DNA of 64,000 nucleotides from Marinobacter orientalis. Its GTDB lineage: Bacteria > Pseudomonadota > Gammaproteobacteria > Pseudomonadales > Oleiphilaceae. The notes beneath the pieces are model-generated. The model saw only the letters and a list, made by a program, of their open reading frames with translations, had not been told where the DNA came from and did not search any database. The stretch spans positions 89,853 to 153,852 of the forward strand of contig NZ_SRZX01000007.1 in NCBI RefSeq assembly GCF_004792665.1. Reading direction: 5' to 3'. This document shows, piece by piece, positions 26,673 to 36,043 of this stretch. Position 1 is the stretch's first letter. The number at the start of each line of letters is the position of its first letter. A program made the position numbers and the translations under genes.

Positions 26673-26840
26673 TTAGGCTGCGAACTTCCAGAACGGCGTT
26701 CTCAAGCGCTGCTCGACAACTTCTGGCGGGTATCCGACGTCTTTGAGAAGGCGTGGTTCAGTGGTCAGGACCAGGCGAAGGAAGTTACGCTTCATTCGCC
26801 ATCCTTTGTACAGTGATGCTGCTTTGCTCATTTCAATCAT
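26673..26840 (-). CDS. Small DUF1127-like protein
   Basis: This 55-residue protein is basic and contains an arginine-rich helix followed by LTTEPRLLKDVGYPPEVVEQRL, which resembles the DUF1127 pattern (L-x-x-L-x-D-x-x-L-x-D-I-G). It ends with FWKFAA. Alternative starts are MIEMSK at 26840 and MSKAAS at 26831. DUF1127 proteins are small post-transcriptional or stress regulators in some proteobacteria, and no function is shown here. It lies between the phasin gene and the YdcH-like gene. Confidence 0.55.
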   Translation of the reverse strand: MIEMSKAASLYKGWRMKRNFLRLVLTTEPRLLKDVGYPPEVVEQRLRTPFWKFAA

Positions 26841-26980
26841 CCATTCATAGGTAACAACAAAAACCTGTCCGTGCCCGGTTTTAGTTAGTTACCTATTTTA
26901 TGGATGAAACGTCTCGGGCCCCATACTTGGAAACCACTACACAGCTCCTGTAAGGGGCCCGCAGGCCTGACGACTTATAC

Positions 26981-27235
26981 CTATCCAGCGCTATTGGACT
27001 TCTTCACGAGCGTTTTATAGAGGTCATCTTTCAGTTGCAGGCGTTGCTGCTTCATACGATGCAGTTTGTCGTCACCAATCGGGGCGTCCCTGCGCTCCAG
27101 CCCCTCGATTTCCTGGTCCAGCTCTGCGTACTGCTGAAAATCCTCCCTGAATTTGGGGTCATTCTCTTTTAATTCGTCAATCAGGTCACTGAATTGCGGA
27201 AATTCGTTGTGAAGCTCGTGGCTGGAAATGCCCAT
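26981..27235 (-). CDS. YdcH/DUF465 family small protein
   Basis: This 84-residue charged, helical protein has the typical opening HELHNEFPQFSDLIDELKEND and a coiled-coil end with HRMKQQRLQLKDDLYKTL. A GGAGACGAGG site precedes the ATG at 27235, which I prefer over an upstream start. The function of the family is unknown. It is monocistronic. Confidence 0.85.
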   Translation of the reverse strand: MGISSHELHNEFPQFSDLIDELKENDPKFREDFQQYAELDQEIEGLERRDAPIGDDKLHRMKQQRLQLKDDLYKTLVKKSNSAG

Positions 27236-27564
27236 TACCTCGTCTCCTTGTTTTCGCAGAGTGGTCATTCAGAATGCCATTTCTGCCGGGAATTTGTGAA
27301 CAGTCGAAGCGCTGATCAACCGGAAGTCTACAAATTCGGAGCCAGTGGTTCCACCTCCCGGGACTCTTTCAACTCCCGGCATCTTGACAGGGGCGGGGCC
27401 TGATGACTACAGGTATAGCTTATTACCGGCTGAGTACCAGCATTTTGTGATGGCACTGACGCGTCCTCCTTTGACAAATCGCTAATAGCTACGGGCGATC
27501 AATAAGGTATAGGATGATTGAAAGATTTTTGAGCACTGATCTGTTTATCTGAGGAATGTTGCAC
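27236..27564. promoter_or_regulatory. Intergenic region upstream of fabH
   Basis: This 329-base divergent gap has no gene that I can support. It contains two TTGACA elements (27384-27389 and 27471-27476), neither with a well-spaced -10 box. A TATAGG-like element lies near 27508. A GAGGA ribosome site at 27551-27555 decides the fabH start nine bases downstream. Confidence 0.4.
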
Positions 27565-28533
27565 ATGACGTACGCGCGAATTGTCGGCACGGGCTCCTAC
27601 CTGCCCGAGAATGTCCTGACAAACGAAGACATGGAAAAAATTGTCGACACCAGCGACCAATGGATTCGTGAGCGTACCGGTATCGAGCAGCGGCATATCG
27701 CCGTGGAAGGTGAAACCACCGTTGATCTCGCTGAAAAGGCTTCGCGCCTGGCCATAGAAGCAGCCGGCCTGAAACCCGACGATATCGACCTGATCGTTTT
27801 TGCTACCTCCACGCCCGACAAAATTTTCCCCAGCTCGGCGTGCATCCTTCAGGCGCGGCTGGATATTCATGGTTGCCCGGCCTTTGATATCCAGGCGGTG
27901 TGCAGTGGCTTTGTATATGCCTTGTCGATTGCCGACAAGTTCGTCAAAACCGGCAGCAGTAAACGGGTTCTGGTGGTGGGTGCGGAGCTGTTCTCACGCA
28001 TCCTTGACTGGGAAGACCGCGGCACCTGCGTGCTCTTCGGCGATGGCGCCGGCGCCGTAGTGCTGGAGGCCAGCGAGGAAACCGGTATCCTTTCAACCCA
28101 CATCCACGCGGATGGCAAATACGAAGATCTGCTCCATGTTCCCTTTGGCATCGGTGATGGTTTCGACCAGGTTCGTGCCGGCAAGGGTCATGTCCACATG
28201 AAGGGCAATGAGGTCTTCAAGATTGCGGTAAACACCCTGGGCCGGATTGTGGATGAGACTCTTGAGGCCAACCAGATGAAGAAGTCAGACATCGACTGGC
28301 TTGTACCCCATCAGGCCAACCTGAGAATTATTTCAGCCACGGCCCGCAAGCTGAACATGTCCATGGACCAGGTGGTGGTGACCGTCAACAAGCATGGCAA
28401 CACCTCCGCCGCCTCCATTCCACTGGCGCTGGACGTGGCGGTGCGCGACGGACGTATCAAGAGAAACGAAGTGATTCTGCTGGAAGCCTTTGGTGGCGGC
28501 TTTACCTGGGGCTCAGCGCTGATCCGGTTCTGA
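27565..28533 (+). CDS. fabH: Beta-ketoacyl-ACP synthase III, FabH
   Basis: This 322-residue condensing enzyme starts fatty acid elongation from an acyl-CoA and malonyl-ACP. The catalytic triad is visible: C113 in [13 protein letters not shown], histidine in [11 protein letters not shown] and asparagine in [11 protein letters not shown]. The ATG at 27565 has the better spaced GAGGA site, while one at 27556 is too close to it. It is not in a fab cluster. Stand-alone FabH paralogues can take other acyl primers, so a specialised role is possible. Confidence 0.9.
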   Translation: MTYARIVGTGSYLPENVLTNEDMEKIVDTSDQWIRERTGIEQRHIAVEGETTVDLAEKASRLAIEAAGLKPDDIDLIVFATSTPDKIFPSSACILQARLDIHGCPAFDIQAVCSGFVYALSIADKFVKTGSSKRVLVVGAELFSRILDWEDRGTCVLFGDGAGAVVLEASEETGILSTHIHADGKYEDLLHVPFGIGDGFDQVRAGKGHVHMKGNEVFKIAVNTLGRIVDETLEANQMKKSDIDWLVPHQANLRIISATARKLNMSMDQVVVTVNKHGNTSAASIPLALDVAVRDGRIKRNEVILLEAFGGGFTWGSALIRF

Positions 28534-28589
28534 ACTCTGACTTTCGAACAATTCCGCAAAGGTTATTACGAACAGGTCTGGGGTATCGC

Positions 28590-28625
28590 GGCTGGCCTTA
28601 CGCAAGCTGGAGGAAGCTGCCAGCC
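28590..28625. terminator. Inverted repeat between fabH and dabA
   Basis: GGCTGGC at 28590-28596 is repeated as GCCAGCC at 28619-28625, with a smaller AGCT/AGCT hairpin in the loop. It lies between two convergent genes and could terminate one or both. There is no T-tract. Confidence 0.35.
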
Positions 28626-28644
28626 CTTCCGTGCTAGCGATTGA

Positions 28645-31104
28645 TCAGCAGGCCTGCCAGCTGCCATTGCTGTACAGCTCCACACCCTCAGCCGTCAGGC
28701 GACACAGCCAGACCCACTGGTTTGCCACCAGCGCCTCCACATCCGGATTCTGACGGATAACTGTTTCTATTCTGTCTGCAGGCGCATCAATCAGCACTGT
28801 CAGCCGAACCGGTTCGTGTCTCCAGTAGGTGCCATCGTGAACCGACTGCAACGGCAGCCCGATACGCAGATCGGTTCCGTTACCCTCGATCACACCGATA
28901 TTACCGCCCACAACCGAATGCAGCAGTTTGTTTCCGGCACCATGAACATCCAGCATGGTGACCGAGCCGAAGTACTGCATGTTGATCCAGTTCGCGACAA
29001 TCATCGGCGCCGATAACAGGGCGGCCAGTATGTCGCCGTTGCCGTCCTGCTCCGGGTCATAGTCATGAAGGAACACCCGCCCTCCCAGGTTTTTACCACG
29101 GGTTCGCGCGCGTTTTGCGAAAATGATGGCTGCGTTATTGGCAAGTCCCCACTCTGGCCTGACTTCAGTCCAATCCGAGGTTCTGCTTCTAACCATTTGA
29201 TGTAATTTTTTATCATTAAATCCATTAAGCTTGAGAGCCGTGGCTCTTTCCCGCCTGGTCAGGTTCCCGGCCTCTGCAAACCGACGTTCGAGGTCCGCCA
29301 GGGCTGGCCCATGAGAACCCGGCAGACTGTCGCAATCAAACAGGGTTACCTCATCGGTGACCGTGCAGTGCTCAGCGGCCACAGCCCAGCTGTCGCCGGG
29401 AATGGAAATGCCTTCCTCGGCAAGTGCTACACGTACCTGAGGGTCATTGAATAATTGCGCGGCGAGCCTGGCGTTCATTCCCCCGTTCTGGCCGCCACAG
29501 GCTCCACACGCGAGGCCGGCATGATGGGGATTATTTTCCGTATGCGTGCCGTGGCCGGTAAATACCAGCAGCGGCGCAAAGTTATTGGTCAGCGCCATGC
29601 CCCGGAGAAATCCGGCCACCAGTTGGACCTTTGTGGTTTCAAACAGCGGGTACCCGCCGTGAAGATACACCAGTCGACCTGTTGCCATGCGCTGGTTATC
29701 AGCCTTTTTCTTGCGGGCAGCCAGATTGAGTGAGTCCTTGACGAGTTTCCACGCCCAGGCCAATCCCGTGGTTTCCACCAGTGTAAAAGTCGACAGGCTG
29801 CCATATTTGGCCTTGCGCACCGACTCACGCGTCATTTCCCGTTGATCGAGAGCCCTGTTAAGAGCCGCGTCGCTGTCATTGCTGCCGTGGGTATCTATCG
29901 CCCGGAAGGCAGGCGCCAGCAGGCCGGGCAGCTTCTCCATGGGCCGGTAGGGCCCATGTTTAAGGTGGACAATGGGCAAGCCGAAGAAGCCCGCAAATCC
30001 GATGGTCTGGATACCGGGATGCACTTCCTCCAGGTGCCGACGCATAATTTCGGAACGGACATCAATGCAGAATACAGCCTGAACATCCGGGCGTTCGGAG
30101 ATGGCACTGTCACCATGACCAGAGCCCTCATCGTCGCCCACAACCTGCCATAAAGAACGCTGGTATCCGATTTCAAAAGCCCTTTGCCAGACCCAGAGCC
30201 AGTTGGGACCGGCCTTCGGACTGGCCTGGGCCAGAGCACGGCGTCGATTTACCGCGACATTTTTCTGTTCAGGGTTGGCATGGTGAAACGCAGCCCACTC
30301 CCATACCAGCAATATGGATAGCAATTGCTCGCAAACGCCGGAGCTCTCTCCCCTCAACCCTGCTCGCCAGTCGATACCACTGCACCAGGCAGCCCACCCG
30401 GGAATACGCATCAGCAGGCCATGGCCGAAGGCCTCCAGAGCGTCAGCATCGATAGCAAGCGTCCTGATGGCCTGCCGGGTCGCCTCCATCCGGTCTGCAG
30501 GCAATGTTTTGAACCATCGCCTTACTCCCCGGATACCGGTGCGGTGGTCCAGCGACACATCTGTGCTGACTGCCTCCAGCCAGAAATCGAATAAACTTAC
30601 CTCGTCGCAACGCGTTGACCAGCGGGCCTGCCTTGTGTCAAAAAACGCACCGCAGATACGGGCAATCTGATCAATCACGGCCACCATCGGCCGCCCTCCC
30701 TCCACAGCGGCAGGGAGAATGTCCAGGAGTGAGTAACCCGGTTGGTTTTCAACGCGCTCAGGGCGGTAAAGTCGATCGCAGAACAGATCAGGATCGTCGC
30801 TGATGCCCGCTTCTTGCAGACTTGCCAGAAGGTCATCCCTGCTGATCCTGCCTCCTTCCCATGCCTCGCGATAGAAAGCCTGTGGCATCAGCATGGTGAT
30901 ACCGCGCCGCTGCCGTAACAGGTTATCCACCCGCGGTGCCGGCTGCTCCCTCAGCCCCCAGAACGGATTGACAGCGATCCACTGGTCCAGCGGCCAGACC
31001 GGCGCAACGAGTGCACAGGCTTTCGAGAGCGATGCCTGCCAGTCATCATCAGAAGCACGATCAGTAGAGTGATCGGCAGTCAGACATTGAGCAAGATCGG
31101 TCAT
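28645..31104 (-). CDS. dabA: DabA-type inorganic carbon uptake subunit (DUF2309)
   Basis: This 819-residue peripheral subunit of the DAB inorganic-carbon accumulation complex is related to beta-carbonic anhydrases. The zinc-site pattern is complete: C346-x-D348 in VFCIDVRSE, H518 in FTGHGTHTE and C533 in GLACGACGG. The spacing matches my memory of the characterised DabA (about 172 and 15 residues). It overlaps dabB by four bases and follows it on the minus strand. In a heterotroph the role would be to supply bicarbonate for anaplerotic carboxylation at low CO2. Confidence 0.92.
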   Translation of the reverse strand: MTDLAQCLTADHSTDRASDDDWQASLSKACALVAPVWPLDQWIAVNPFWGLREQPAPRVDNLLRQRRGITMLMPQAFYREAWEGGRISRDDLLASLQEAGISDDPDLFCDRLYRPERVENQPGYSLLDILPAAVEGGRPMVAVIDQIARICGAFFDTRQARWSTRCDEVSLFDFWLEAVSTDVSLDHRTGIRGVRRWFKTLPADRMEATRQAIRTLAIDADALEAFGHGLLMRIPGWAAWCSGIDWRAGLRGESSGVCEQLLSILLVWEWAAFHHANPEQKNVAVNRRRALAQASPKAGPNWLWVWQRAFEIGYQRSLWQVVGDDEGSGHGDSAISERPDVQAVFCIDVRSEIMRRHLEEVHPGIQTIGFAGFFGLPIVHLKHGPYRPMEKLPGLLAPAFRAIDTHGSNDSDAALNRALDQREMTRESVRKAKYGSLSTFTLVETTGLAWAWKLVKDSLNLAARKKKADNQRMATGRLVYLHGGYPLFETTKVQLVAGFLRGMALTNNFAPLLVFTGHGTHTENNPHHAGLACGACGGQNGGMNARLAAQLFNDPQVRVALAEEGISIPGDSWAVAAEHCTVTDEVTLFDCDSLPGSHGPALADLERRFAEAGNLTRRERATALKLNGFNDKKLHQMVRSRTSDWTEVRPEWGLANNAAIIFAKRARTRGKNLGGRVFLHDYDPEQDGNGDILAALLSAPMIVANWINMQYFGSVTMLDVHGAGNKLLHSVVGGNIGVIEGNGTDLRIGLPLQSVHDGTYWRHEPVRLTVLIDAPADRIETVIRQNPDVEALVANQWVWLCRLTAEGVELYSNGSWQAC

Positions 31105-32720
31105 GCTTTCTCTTCCATAGTGAACGGATGATGGGGAACCCGGTTAAAACCAGCATGGGCAGCGAGCGCATTCGACGCCAGGCGCCGGGTGAGCTGATCA
31201 AACGGCAGATCCAGATACAGCCCCTGGCTGAAATGTCTGTAGAGCGACGCCATCGGCCGCGAGCGCGGTGCCAGGGCCACCATCAGTGACAGCAGAGCCA
31301 GCGCCACGAGCAATGCGAATCCGGCAATCCAGGCAACATCGGGCAAAACGAAGGTCGCATGGTCGGGCACGGCAGAGCCCAGTAAGGCGTGGAGTATGGC
31401 GTAGACAGGAACCAGTAACAGCGCAAGGCCGGCAATGCTCGCCCTCCCCCGGACGCTCGTTCCACGTGGCATCCCCATGGTGGCGCTGGCCACTGCAAGC
31501 ACCAGCAGAGCCCCGAAGACGGCGTTGCCTTCGACCAGCCACGGTTGCCAGACAAGCATCAGTGAAGCCAGTGTCGCGGTAGCGCCGGCCCACAACAGCC
31601 GAGTGCTGACGGGCAGCTCCGGAAACAGGTCCACAGCAGATACCCTGACCGTGCGCCCGGCTGCAAGAAACGAATGCGCCTTGTAGACGGAGTGAGCCAG
31701 AAGATGCAGCAGCGCCAGAGTGTAGGCACCCATTCCGATCTCGAACAGCATAAAGCCCATCTGGGCGCAGGTGGACCAGGCCAGCGCATGCTTCACGGAG
31801 TAATGGGTCATCATGGTGATAACTGCGATAACAGCCGTTGTTCCACCCATTGCCAACAGGATCATGTGCCCGGCGGTGAAGCCGTCAAAAACCGGAAAAA
31901 GCCGCAGCCACAAGAAGCCACCAAGATTTATTACGCCCGCGTGCAATAAAGCCGATACCGGAGTGGGCGCCTCCATGACCCTGAGCAACCAGCCATGGAA
32001 AGGAATCTGGGCACATTTGAGCACTGCCGCCAGCGCCAGCAGGATTGCTGCTGCAGTGAGCGCAGTCGAATCCGCCGCAGTCGCCGCCTGCATGGCCGTC
32101 ATCTCCGGCAACCGGAAGGTGCCGTAATGGTGATACAGCAACAGCACACCAGCGATCACAAAGGCATCACCGGTGCGGCTGACTATAAATTTCTGCACTG
32201 CCGCAATCCGTGCCTGCGGACGGTCGGGATACAGCGTCAGCAAATTGTGAAGTGCCAGGCTGACACCAACCCAGGCACCCGCCAGCACCAGCAGGTTATT
32301 GGTGAATGCGAGCACCAGTACGCAGCCAATAGTAGTCAGAAACCACGGCAGGAATCGCTCGCGACCCGGGTCTCCCCGCAGGTAGTTTTCTGCAAAGCGG
32401 AGAATCGCCCAGCCAATAAAAGCGACCATCAGCGCCATCCAGATTGCTATCCCGTCTGTGTAGAGCCCCAGCATCCGGGCAGTGTTTTCAAGCCCCGGAC
32501 CACTACCGGGCAATGATCTTTCTGCCATCATCAGTAAGCCGATGACCACTGTGGTAAACATTGAAGCGGTCAACAGCTGGCTTGCAATACGCCAGCAATG
32601 ATTAAGCTTCAGGGTATCGCGAGCGCGGGCGCTGAACAGGGCAACGGCGAACAGGCAGACCAGAATAGTCAGCCACAGGCCCAGTGCCAGAAAGGCCAGT
32701 GCAGGCATCAGAAAAACCAT
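31101..32720 (-). CDS. dabB: DabB-type membrane subunit (NuoL/Mrp-like)
   Basis: This 539-residue polytopic protein is related to the proton-pumping antiporter-like subunits of complex I. Blocks such as RTGDAFVIAGVLLLYHHYG, FHGWLLRVMEAPTPVSALLHAGVIN and the lysine- and histidine-bearing SVKHALAWSTCAQMGFM are clear. It is thought to couple cation flow to DabA. It is the first gene of the dabBA operon and faces a divergent LysR gene across a 100-base AT-rich regulatory gap. Confidence 0.92.
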   Translation of the reverse strand: MVFLMPALAFLALGLWLTILVCLFAVALFSARARDTLKLNHCWRIASQLLTASMFTTVVIGLLMMAERSLPGSGPGLENTARMLGLYTDGIAIWMALMVAFIGWAILRFAENYLRGDPGRERFLPWFLTTIGCVLVLAFTNNLLVLAGAWVGVSLALHNLLTLYPDRPQARIAAVQKFIVSRTGDAFVIAGVLLLYHHYGTFRLPEMTAMQAATAADSTALTAAAILLALAAVLKCAQIPFHGWLLRVMEAPTPVSALLHAGVINLGGFLWLRLFPVFDGFTAGHMILLAMGGTTAVIAVITMMTHYSVKHALAWSTCAQMGFMLFEIGMGAYTLALLHLLAHSVYKAHSFLAAGRTVRVSAVDLFPELPVSTRLLWAGATATLASLMLVWQPWLVEGNAVFGALLVLAVASATMGMPRGTSVRGRASIAGLALLLVPVYAILHALLGSAVPDHATFVLPDVAWIAGFALLVALALLSLMVALAPRSRPMASLYRHFSQGLYLDLPFDQLTRRLASNALAAHAGFNRVPHHPFTMEEKA

Positions 32721-32764
32721 CAGGAGTCCCTCCAGGTTTTCTGCTACTTTGCCTTTTCGCGTTC

Positions 32765-32812
32765 ATTATATAAAATAGATAATTACGAACATTTCGTTCT
32801 CTTTTAAAGAAC
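32765..32812. promoter_or_regulatory. Nested inverted repeats in the dabB / lysR gap
   Basis: Three dyads are packed here: ATTAT-N9-ATAAT (32765-32783, compatible with the LysR T-N11-A rule), GAAC-N5-GTTC (32787-32799) and GTTCT-N7-AGAAC (32796-32812). They overlap the likely promoters of both divergent genes and are good candidates for the LysR protein's recognition and activation sites. Confidence 0.55.
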
Positions 32813-32820
32813 CATCTGTC

Positions 32821-33732
32821 ATGAAACTGAATTATCATCATCTGTACTACTTCTGGATGGTCGCGCGAACCGGGCATCTGACCCGCGCCGCCAGAATGCT
32901 TCACGTTTCCCAGTCCGCACTATCGGGTCAGATTCGCAAGCTTGAAGACAGCCTTGGTCATGATCTGTTTATCCGCGAAAGCAGAAAACTGACATTATCC
33001 GAAGCGGGGCGAATGGCCTTCTCGTATGCCGAGGAGATATTCCGTCATGGCGAAGAGCTCACTGCCCTGTTTGCCTCAGGATCACAGCCAAACCGGGAAG
33101 TAATGAGAATGGGGGCAGTCGCGACACTGTCGAGAAACTTTCAGGAGGAGTTTCTGCGGCCCCTGCTGGGGCGGGACGATCTTGAACTGTGCCTGCAAAG
33201 CGGGCATATCGATGAGCTGCTAAGGCGGCTTTCAGCTCACAGGCTGGATGTTGTGCTGGCCAACCAGTCAGTCCAGGGTAATGAGCAGAACCCCTGGCGC
33301 TCGCGGCTGATTGCCCGGCAACCGGTAAGCATCATTGGCCCGCCCGGAGAACATAACGTCGTGGGTTTTCCGGCGTTTCTTACCGGCAAAAGCCTTATCC
33401 TTCCGGGCCCCGAAAGCAACATTCGCCAGGGGTTCGATCAGCTTTGCGAATACCACCGGATCTATCCGTCTGTAGCTGCGGAAGTCGACGATATGGCCAT
33501 GATGAGGCTACTCACCCGGGACAGTGGGCGTTACGCCGTTTTACCACCAGTGGTCGTTCGTGACGAGCTCAACTCCGGTACCCTGGTGGACTATGGCTCT
33601 TTACCCGGCATCTTCGAAGAATTCTATGCGATCAGCATAAGGCGTCGCTTCGAGAAACCGGCACTTCGGGAATTGCTGGCAAAATCAGCCGGGAGTTTCC
33701 TGGCCGGACCTGTCATTGATCATTCTGACTAG
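32821..33732 (+). CDS. LysR-family regulator (NhaR-like), probable dab regulator
   Basis: This 303-residue protein has an N-terminal winged helix-turn-helix (LNYHHLYYFWMVARTGHLTRAA, then LHVSQSALSGQIRKLED) and a LysR substrate-binding domain. The start LNYHHLYYFW is typical of the NhaR-like branch, which responds to cations or pH. It is divergent from dabBA with dyads in the shared gap, so it most likely controls inorganic-carbon uptake and its own synthesis. The ligand is unknown. Confidence 0.88.
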   Translation: MKLNYHHLYYFWMVARTGHLTRAARMLHVSQSALSGQIRKLEDSLGHDLFIRESRKLTLSEAGRMAFSYAEEIFRHGEELTALFASGSQPNREVMRMGAVATLSRNFQEEFLRPLLGRDDLELCLQSGHIDELLRRLSAHRLDVVLANQSVQGNEQNPWRSRLIARQPVSIIGPPGEHNVVGFPAFLTGKSLILPGPESNIRQGFDQLCEYHRIYPSVAAEVDDMAMMRLLTRDSGRYAVLPPVVVRDELNSGTLVDYGSLPGIFEEFYAISIRRRFEKPALRELLAKSAGSFLAGPVIDHSD

Positions 33733-33817
33733 CCAGGGTGTCCGAAAAAGTCATCAATGACGAAGACATGGACCCGTATACTCGGCACGAGACCATCTTC
33801 CATCAGGCGAATCTGTC

Positions 33818-35296
33818 ATGAATCAGGCTGTAAATCCTTCAATGCCTTCCATAGTGATCATCGGTACCGGGTTCGGGGGCCTGGGCATGGCCATCCAGCT
33901 CAGGAATTCGGGCCTGGATTCCTTTATCCTGCTGGAGAAGGCTTCCGCCGTTGGCGGCACCTGGCGTGACAATACCTATCCTGGCGCAGCCTGTGATGTG
34001 CAGTCCCATCTCTATTCGTTTTCCTTTGAGCCCAGGCACGACTGGTCCAGAAAGTTCGGTTTACAACCTGAAATACTGGGTTATATGCAGCACTGCGTTG
34101 ATAAATACGGCCTGGCTGACCATATCCGTTTCAACAAGGAAGTGGCCAGCGCAGCGTTTGACGAGGCTACCAACACATGGACCGTCATAACCACCGACGG
34201 CGAGTCGTTTACCGCCGATATCGTGATAACCGCCACAGGACAGTTAAACCAGCCCGCCTGGCCCAACATCCCGGGCATGGAAACCTTTTCCGGCAGAATG
34301 TTCCACTCCGCACGCTGGGATCACGATTATGATCTGAAGGGGAAGAACGTGGGGGTGATAGGCACCGGCGCCAGTGCCATCCAGTTTGTGCCAGAGATTG
34401 TTCCCCGCGTGAAATCCCTCAGCCTGTTCCAGCGTTCCGCTGCCTGGGTATTGCCAAAGCCGGACCGGCCGTTTTACCGGTGGGAACAGACCCTGTTCCG
34501 CAGAATTCCGGCCTGGGACCGCTTTTACCGCTACCTGATTTACTGGAAAAACGAGAGCCGCGCCCTGGCCTTTACCCGCTTCAACAGCCTGCTGGAAATC
34601 TTCGCCTGGCAGGCGAAGCGCTTCGCCAAAAGCGAGGTTCGCGATCCGCACAAGCTCAGGCATCTGATCCCGGACTACAAGATCGGCTGCAAACGGATTC
34701 TGATATCCAACGACTGGTATCGTGCGGTAGATCAGCCCCATGTAAACCTGGTCACCACCGGCATCGAACGAATTGCGTCGGACGGCATTGTGACCTCTGA
34801 CGGAGCCCTGCACAAAGTCGACACGCTTATTATGGGTACCGGCTTTGCCGCCTCCGAATTCTTGTCGCCCATGGACATCAAAGGGCGCAACGGGCTATCG
34901 CTGAACCAGGCCTGGGCCAACGGTTCCGAGGCCTACAAAGGTATTACAGTCTCCGGGTTCCCCAACCTGTTCATACTCTACGGCCCCAATACCAACCTCG
35001 CCCACAACAGCATTGTCTACATGCTGGAGTCCCAGTTTCAGTACGTGCTCAGCTGCATTGAGACACTACAGGCGCAACCGGGAATCGCAATGGACGTTAA
35101 ACCGGACCGGCTTCAGGTTTTTTCAGCAACCACCCAGCAAAAACTGCAAACCAGCGTCTGGGATTCCGGCTGCCATTCCTGGTACCTGGACAGGAACGGA
35201 AAAAATACCGTGAACTGGCCAGGCTTCACCTTTACGTATCGCAAGGCCACCCGTCAGGTAAACCCGGACGACTACGACTTTCTCCAGCCCTCTTGA
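33818..35296 (+). CDS. Flavin-containing Baeyer-Villiger type monooxygenase
   Basis: This 492-residue protein has an N-terminal FAD fold (IIGTGFGGLGMAIQLRNSG), a second NADPH fold (NVGVIGTGASAIQFVPEI) and the Baeyer-Villiger fingerprint F-x-G-x-x-x-H-x-x-x-W at residues 157-167 (FSGRMFHSARW). Such enzymes turn ketones into esters or lactones with O2 and NADPH. The natural substrate could be a cyclic or long-chain ketone. It precedes a GntR regulator and a carrier on the same strand with a gap of about 70 bases containing its own promoter-like elements. Confidence 0.88.
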   Translation: MNQAVNPSMPSIVIIGTGFGGLGMAIQLRNSGLDSFILLEKASAVGGTWRDNTYPGAACDVQSHLYSFSFEPRHDWSRKFGLQPEILGYMQHCVDKYGLADHIRFNKEVASAAFDEATNTWTVITTDGESFTADIVITATGQLNQPAWPNIPGMETFSGRMFHSARWDHDYDLKGKNVGVIGTGASAIQFVPEIVPRVKSLSLFQRSAAWVLPKPDRPFYRWEQTLFRRIPAWDRFYRYLIYWKNESRALAFTRFNSLLEIFAWQAKRFAKSEVRDPHKLRHLIPDYKIGCKRILISNDWYRAVDQPHVNLVTTGIERIASDGIVTSDGALHKVDTLIMGTGFAASEFLSPMDIKGRNGLSLNQAWANGSEAYKGITVSGFPNLFILYGPNTNLAHNSIVYMLESQFQYVLSCIETLQAQPGIAMDVKPDRLQVFSATTQQKLQTSVWDSGCHSWYLDRNGKNTVNWPGFTFTYRKATRQVNPDDYDFLQPS

Positions 35297-35307
35297 TAAA
35301 CAGGAAC

Positions 35308-35345
35308 TTGACAGTCAGAAGCTAGTCATAGGATGATTGGATCAT
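35308..35345 (+). promoter_or_regulatory. Promoter and operator-like palindrome for the GntR gene
   Basis: A perfect -35 TTGACA (35308-35313) is followed 15 bases later by TAGGAT as a possible -10. Overlapping it is the perfect dyad ATGAT-TGG-ATCAT (35333-35345). The layout suggests repression by the adjacent GntR protein. Confidence 0.5.
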
Positions 35346-35365
35346 CGGCTGTCAGGATCTTAGAC

Positions 35366-36043
35366 ATGAAGCTTGCCAGAATTACCAAAGGCTCCCTGGT
35401 GGAAAACGCCATCGAAAGCCTTCGCCACGCCATTGAACAGGGCCACTGGGCAATTGGCGACCGCCTGCCCGTGGAAGCAGATCTGTCGGAATCGCTGGGG
35501 GTCAGCCGCAACACGGTTCGGGAAGCAGTTCGGGTGCTGGTTCATGTCGGCATGCTGGAAACACGTCAGGGGGACGGAACTTACGTTCGCGCCACCAAAG
35601 ACGCTGGCGAGACACTCCGCCGGATCGGTCGCTCGGAGTTGAGGGACAAGCTGGAAGTACGCATCATGCTGGAAACCGAAGCAGCAAAGCTGGCCGCAAA
35701 GCGGCGTGACACCAGAGACATGGAGAAGATGACCCTTGCCCTGGACAACCGCGGCAAGGCCGGGGACGCTATTGCTGACCGTATCCGGCACGATCAGGCT
35801 TTTCATACAGCCCTGGTGGCGGCTTCCCACAACCCTGCCCTCGCCGAGCTTTACGATTACTTTGCCCATGCGGTCGCGATGACCATAGAGCAGACAGAAC
35901 TGGATTCGGAACTTCCCGAGCCCTCCCAGGAAGACCACGAATTGCTGCTGGCCGCTATCCGACGGCAAGACGAGGCGAAGGCGGAGGCACTGGCAAAGGC
36001 CCTGCTCCAGCCAAGCCTGGACGCTCTGGCGAGCCGGCCTTGA
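35366..36043 (+). CDS. GntR/FadR-subfamily transcriptional regulator
   Basis: This 225-residue protein has an N-terminal winged helix (RLPVEADLSESLGVSRNTVREAVRVL, ending ETRQGDGTYV) and a C-terminal FCD effector domain. The FCD metal-binding pattern is suggested by D/H residues in RHDQAFHTALVAASHN. It is preceded by a TTGACA promoter and a palindrome that may be its operator. Its stop overlaps the start of a carrier gene by one base (TGATG), so it most likely controls that carrier and perhaps the upstream monooxygenase. Confidence 0.88.
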   Translation: MKLARITKGSLVENAIESLRHAIEQGHWAIGDRLPVEADLSESLGVSRNTVREAVRVLVHVGMLETRQGDGTYVRATKDAGETLRRIGRSELRDKLEVRIMLETEAAKLAAKRRDTRDMEKMTLALDNRGKAGDAIADRIRHDQAFHTALVAASHNPALAELYDYFAHAVAMTIEQTELDSELPEPSQEDHELLLAAIRRQDEAKAEALAKALLQPSLDALASRP

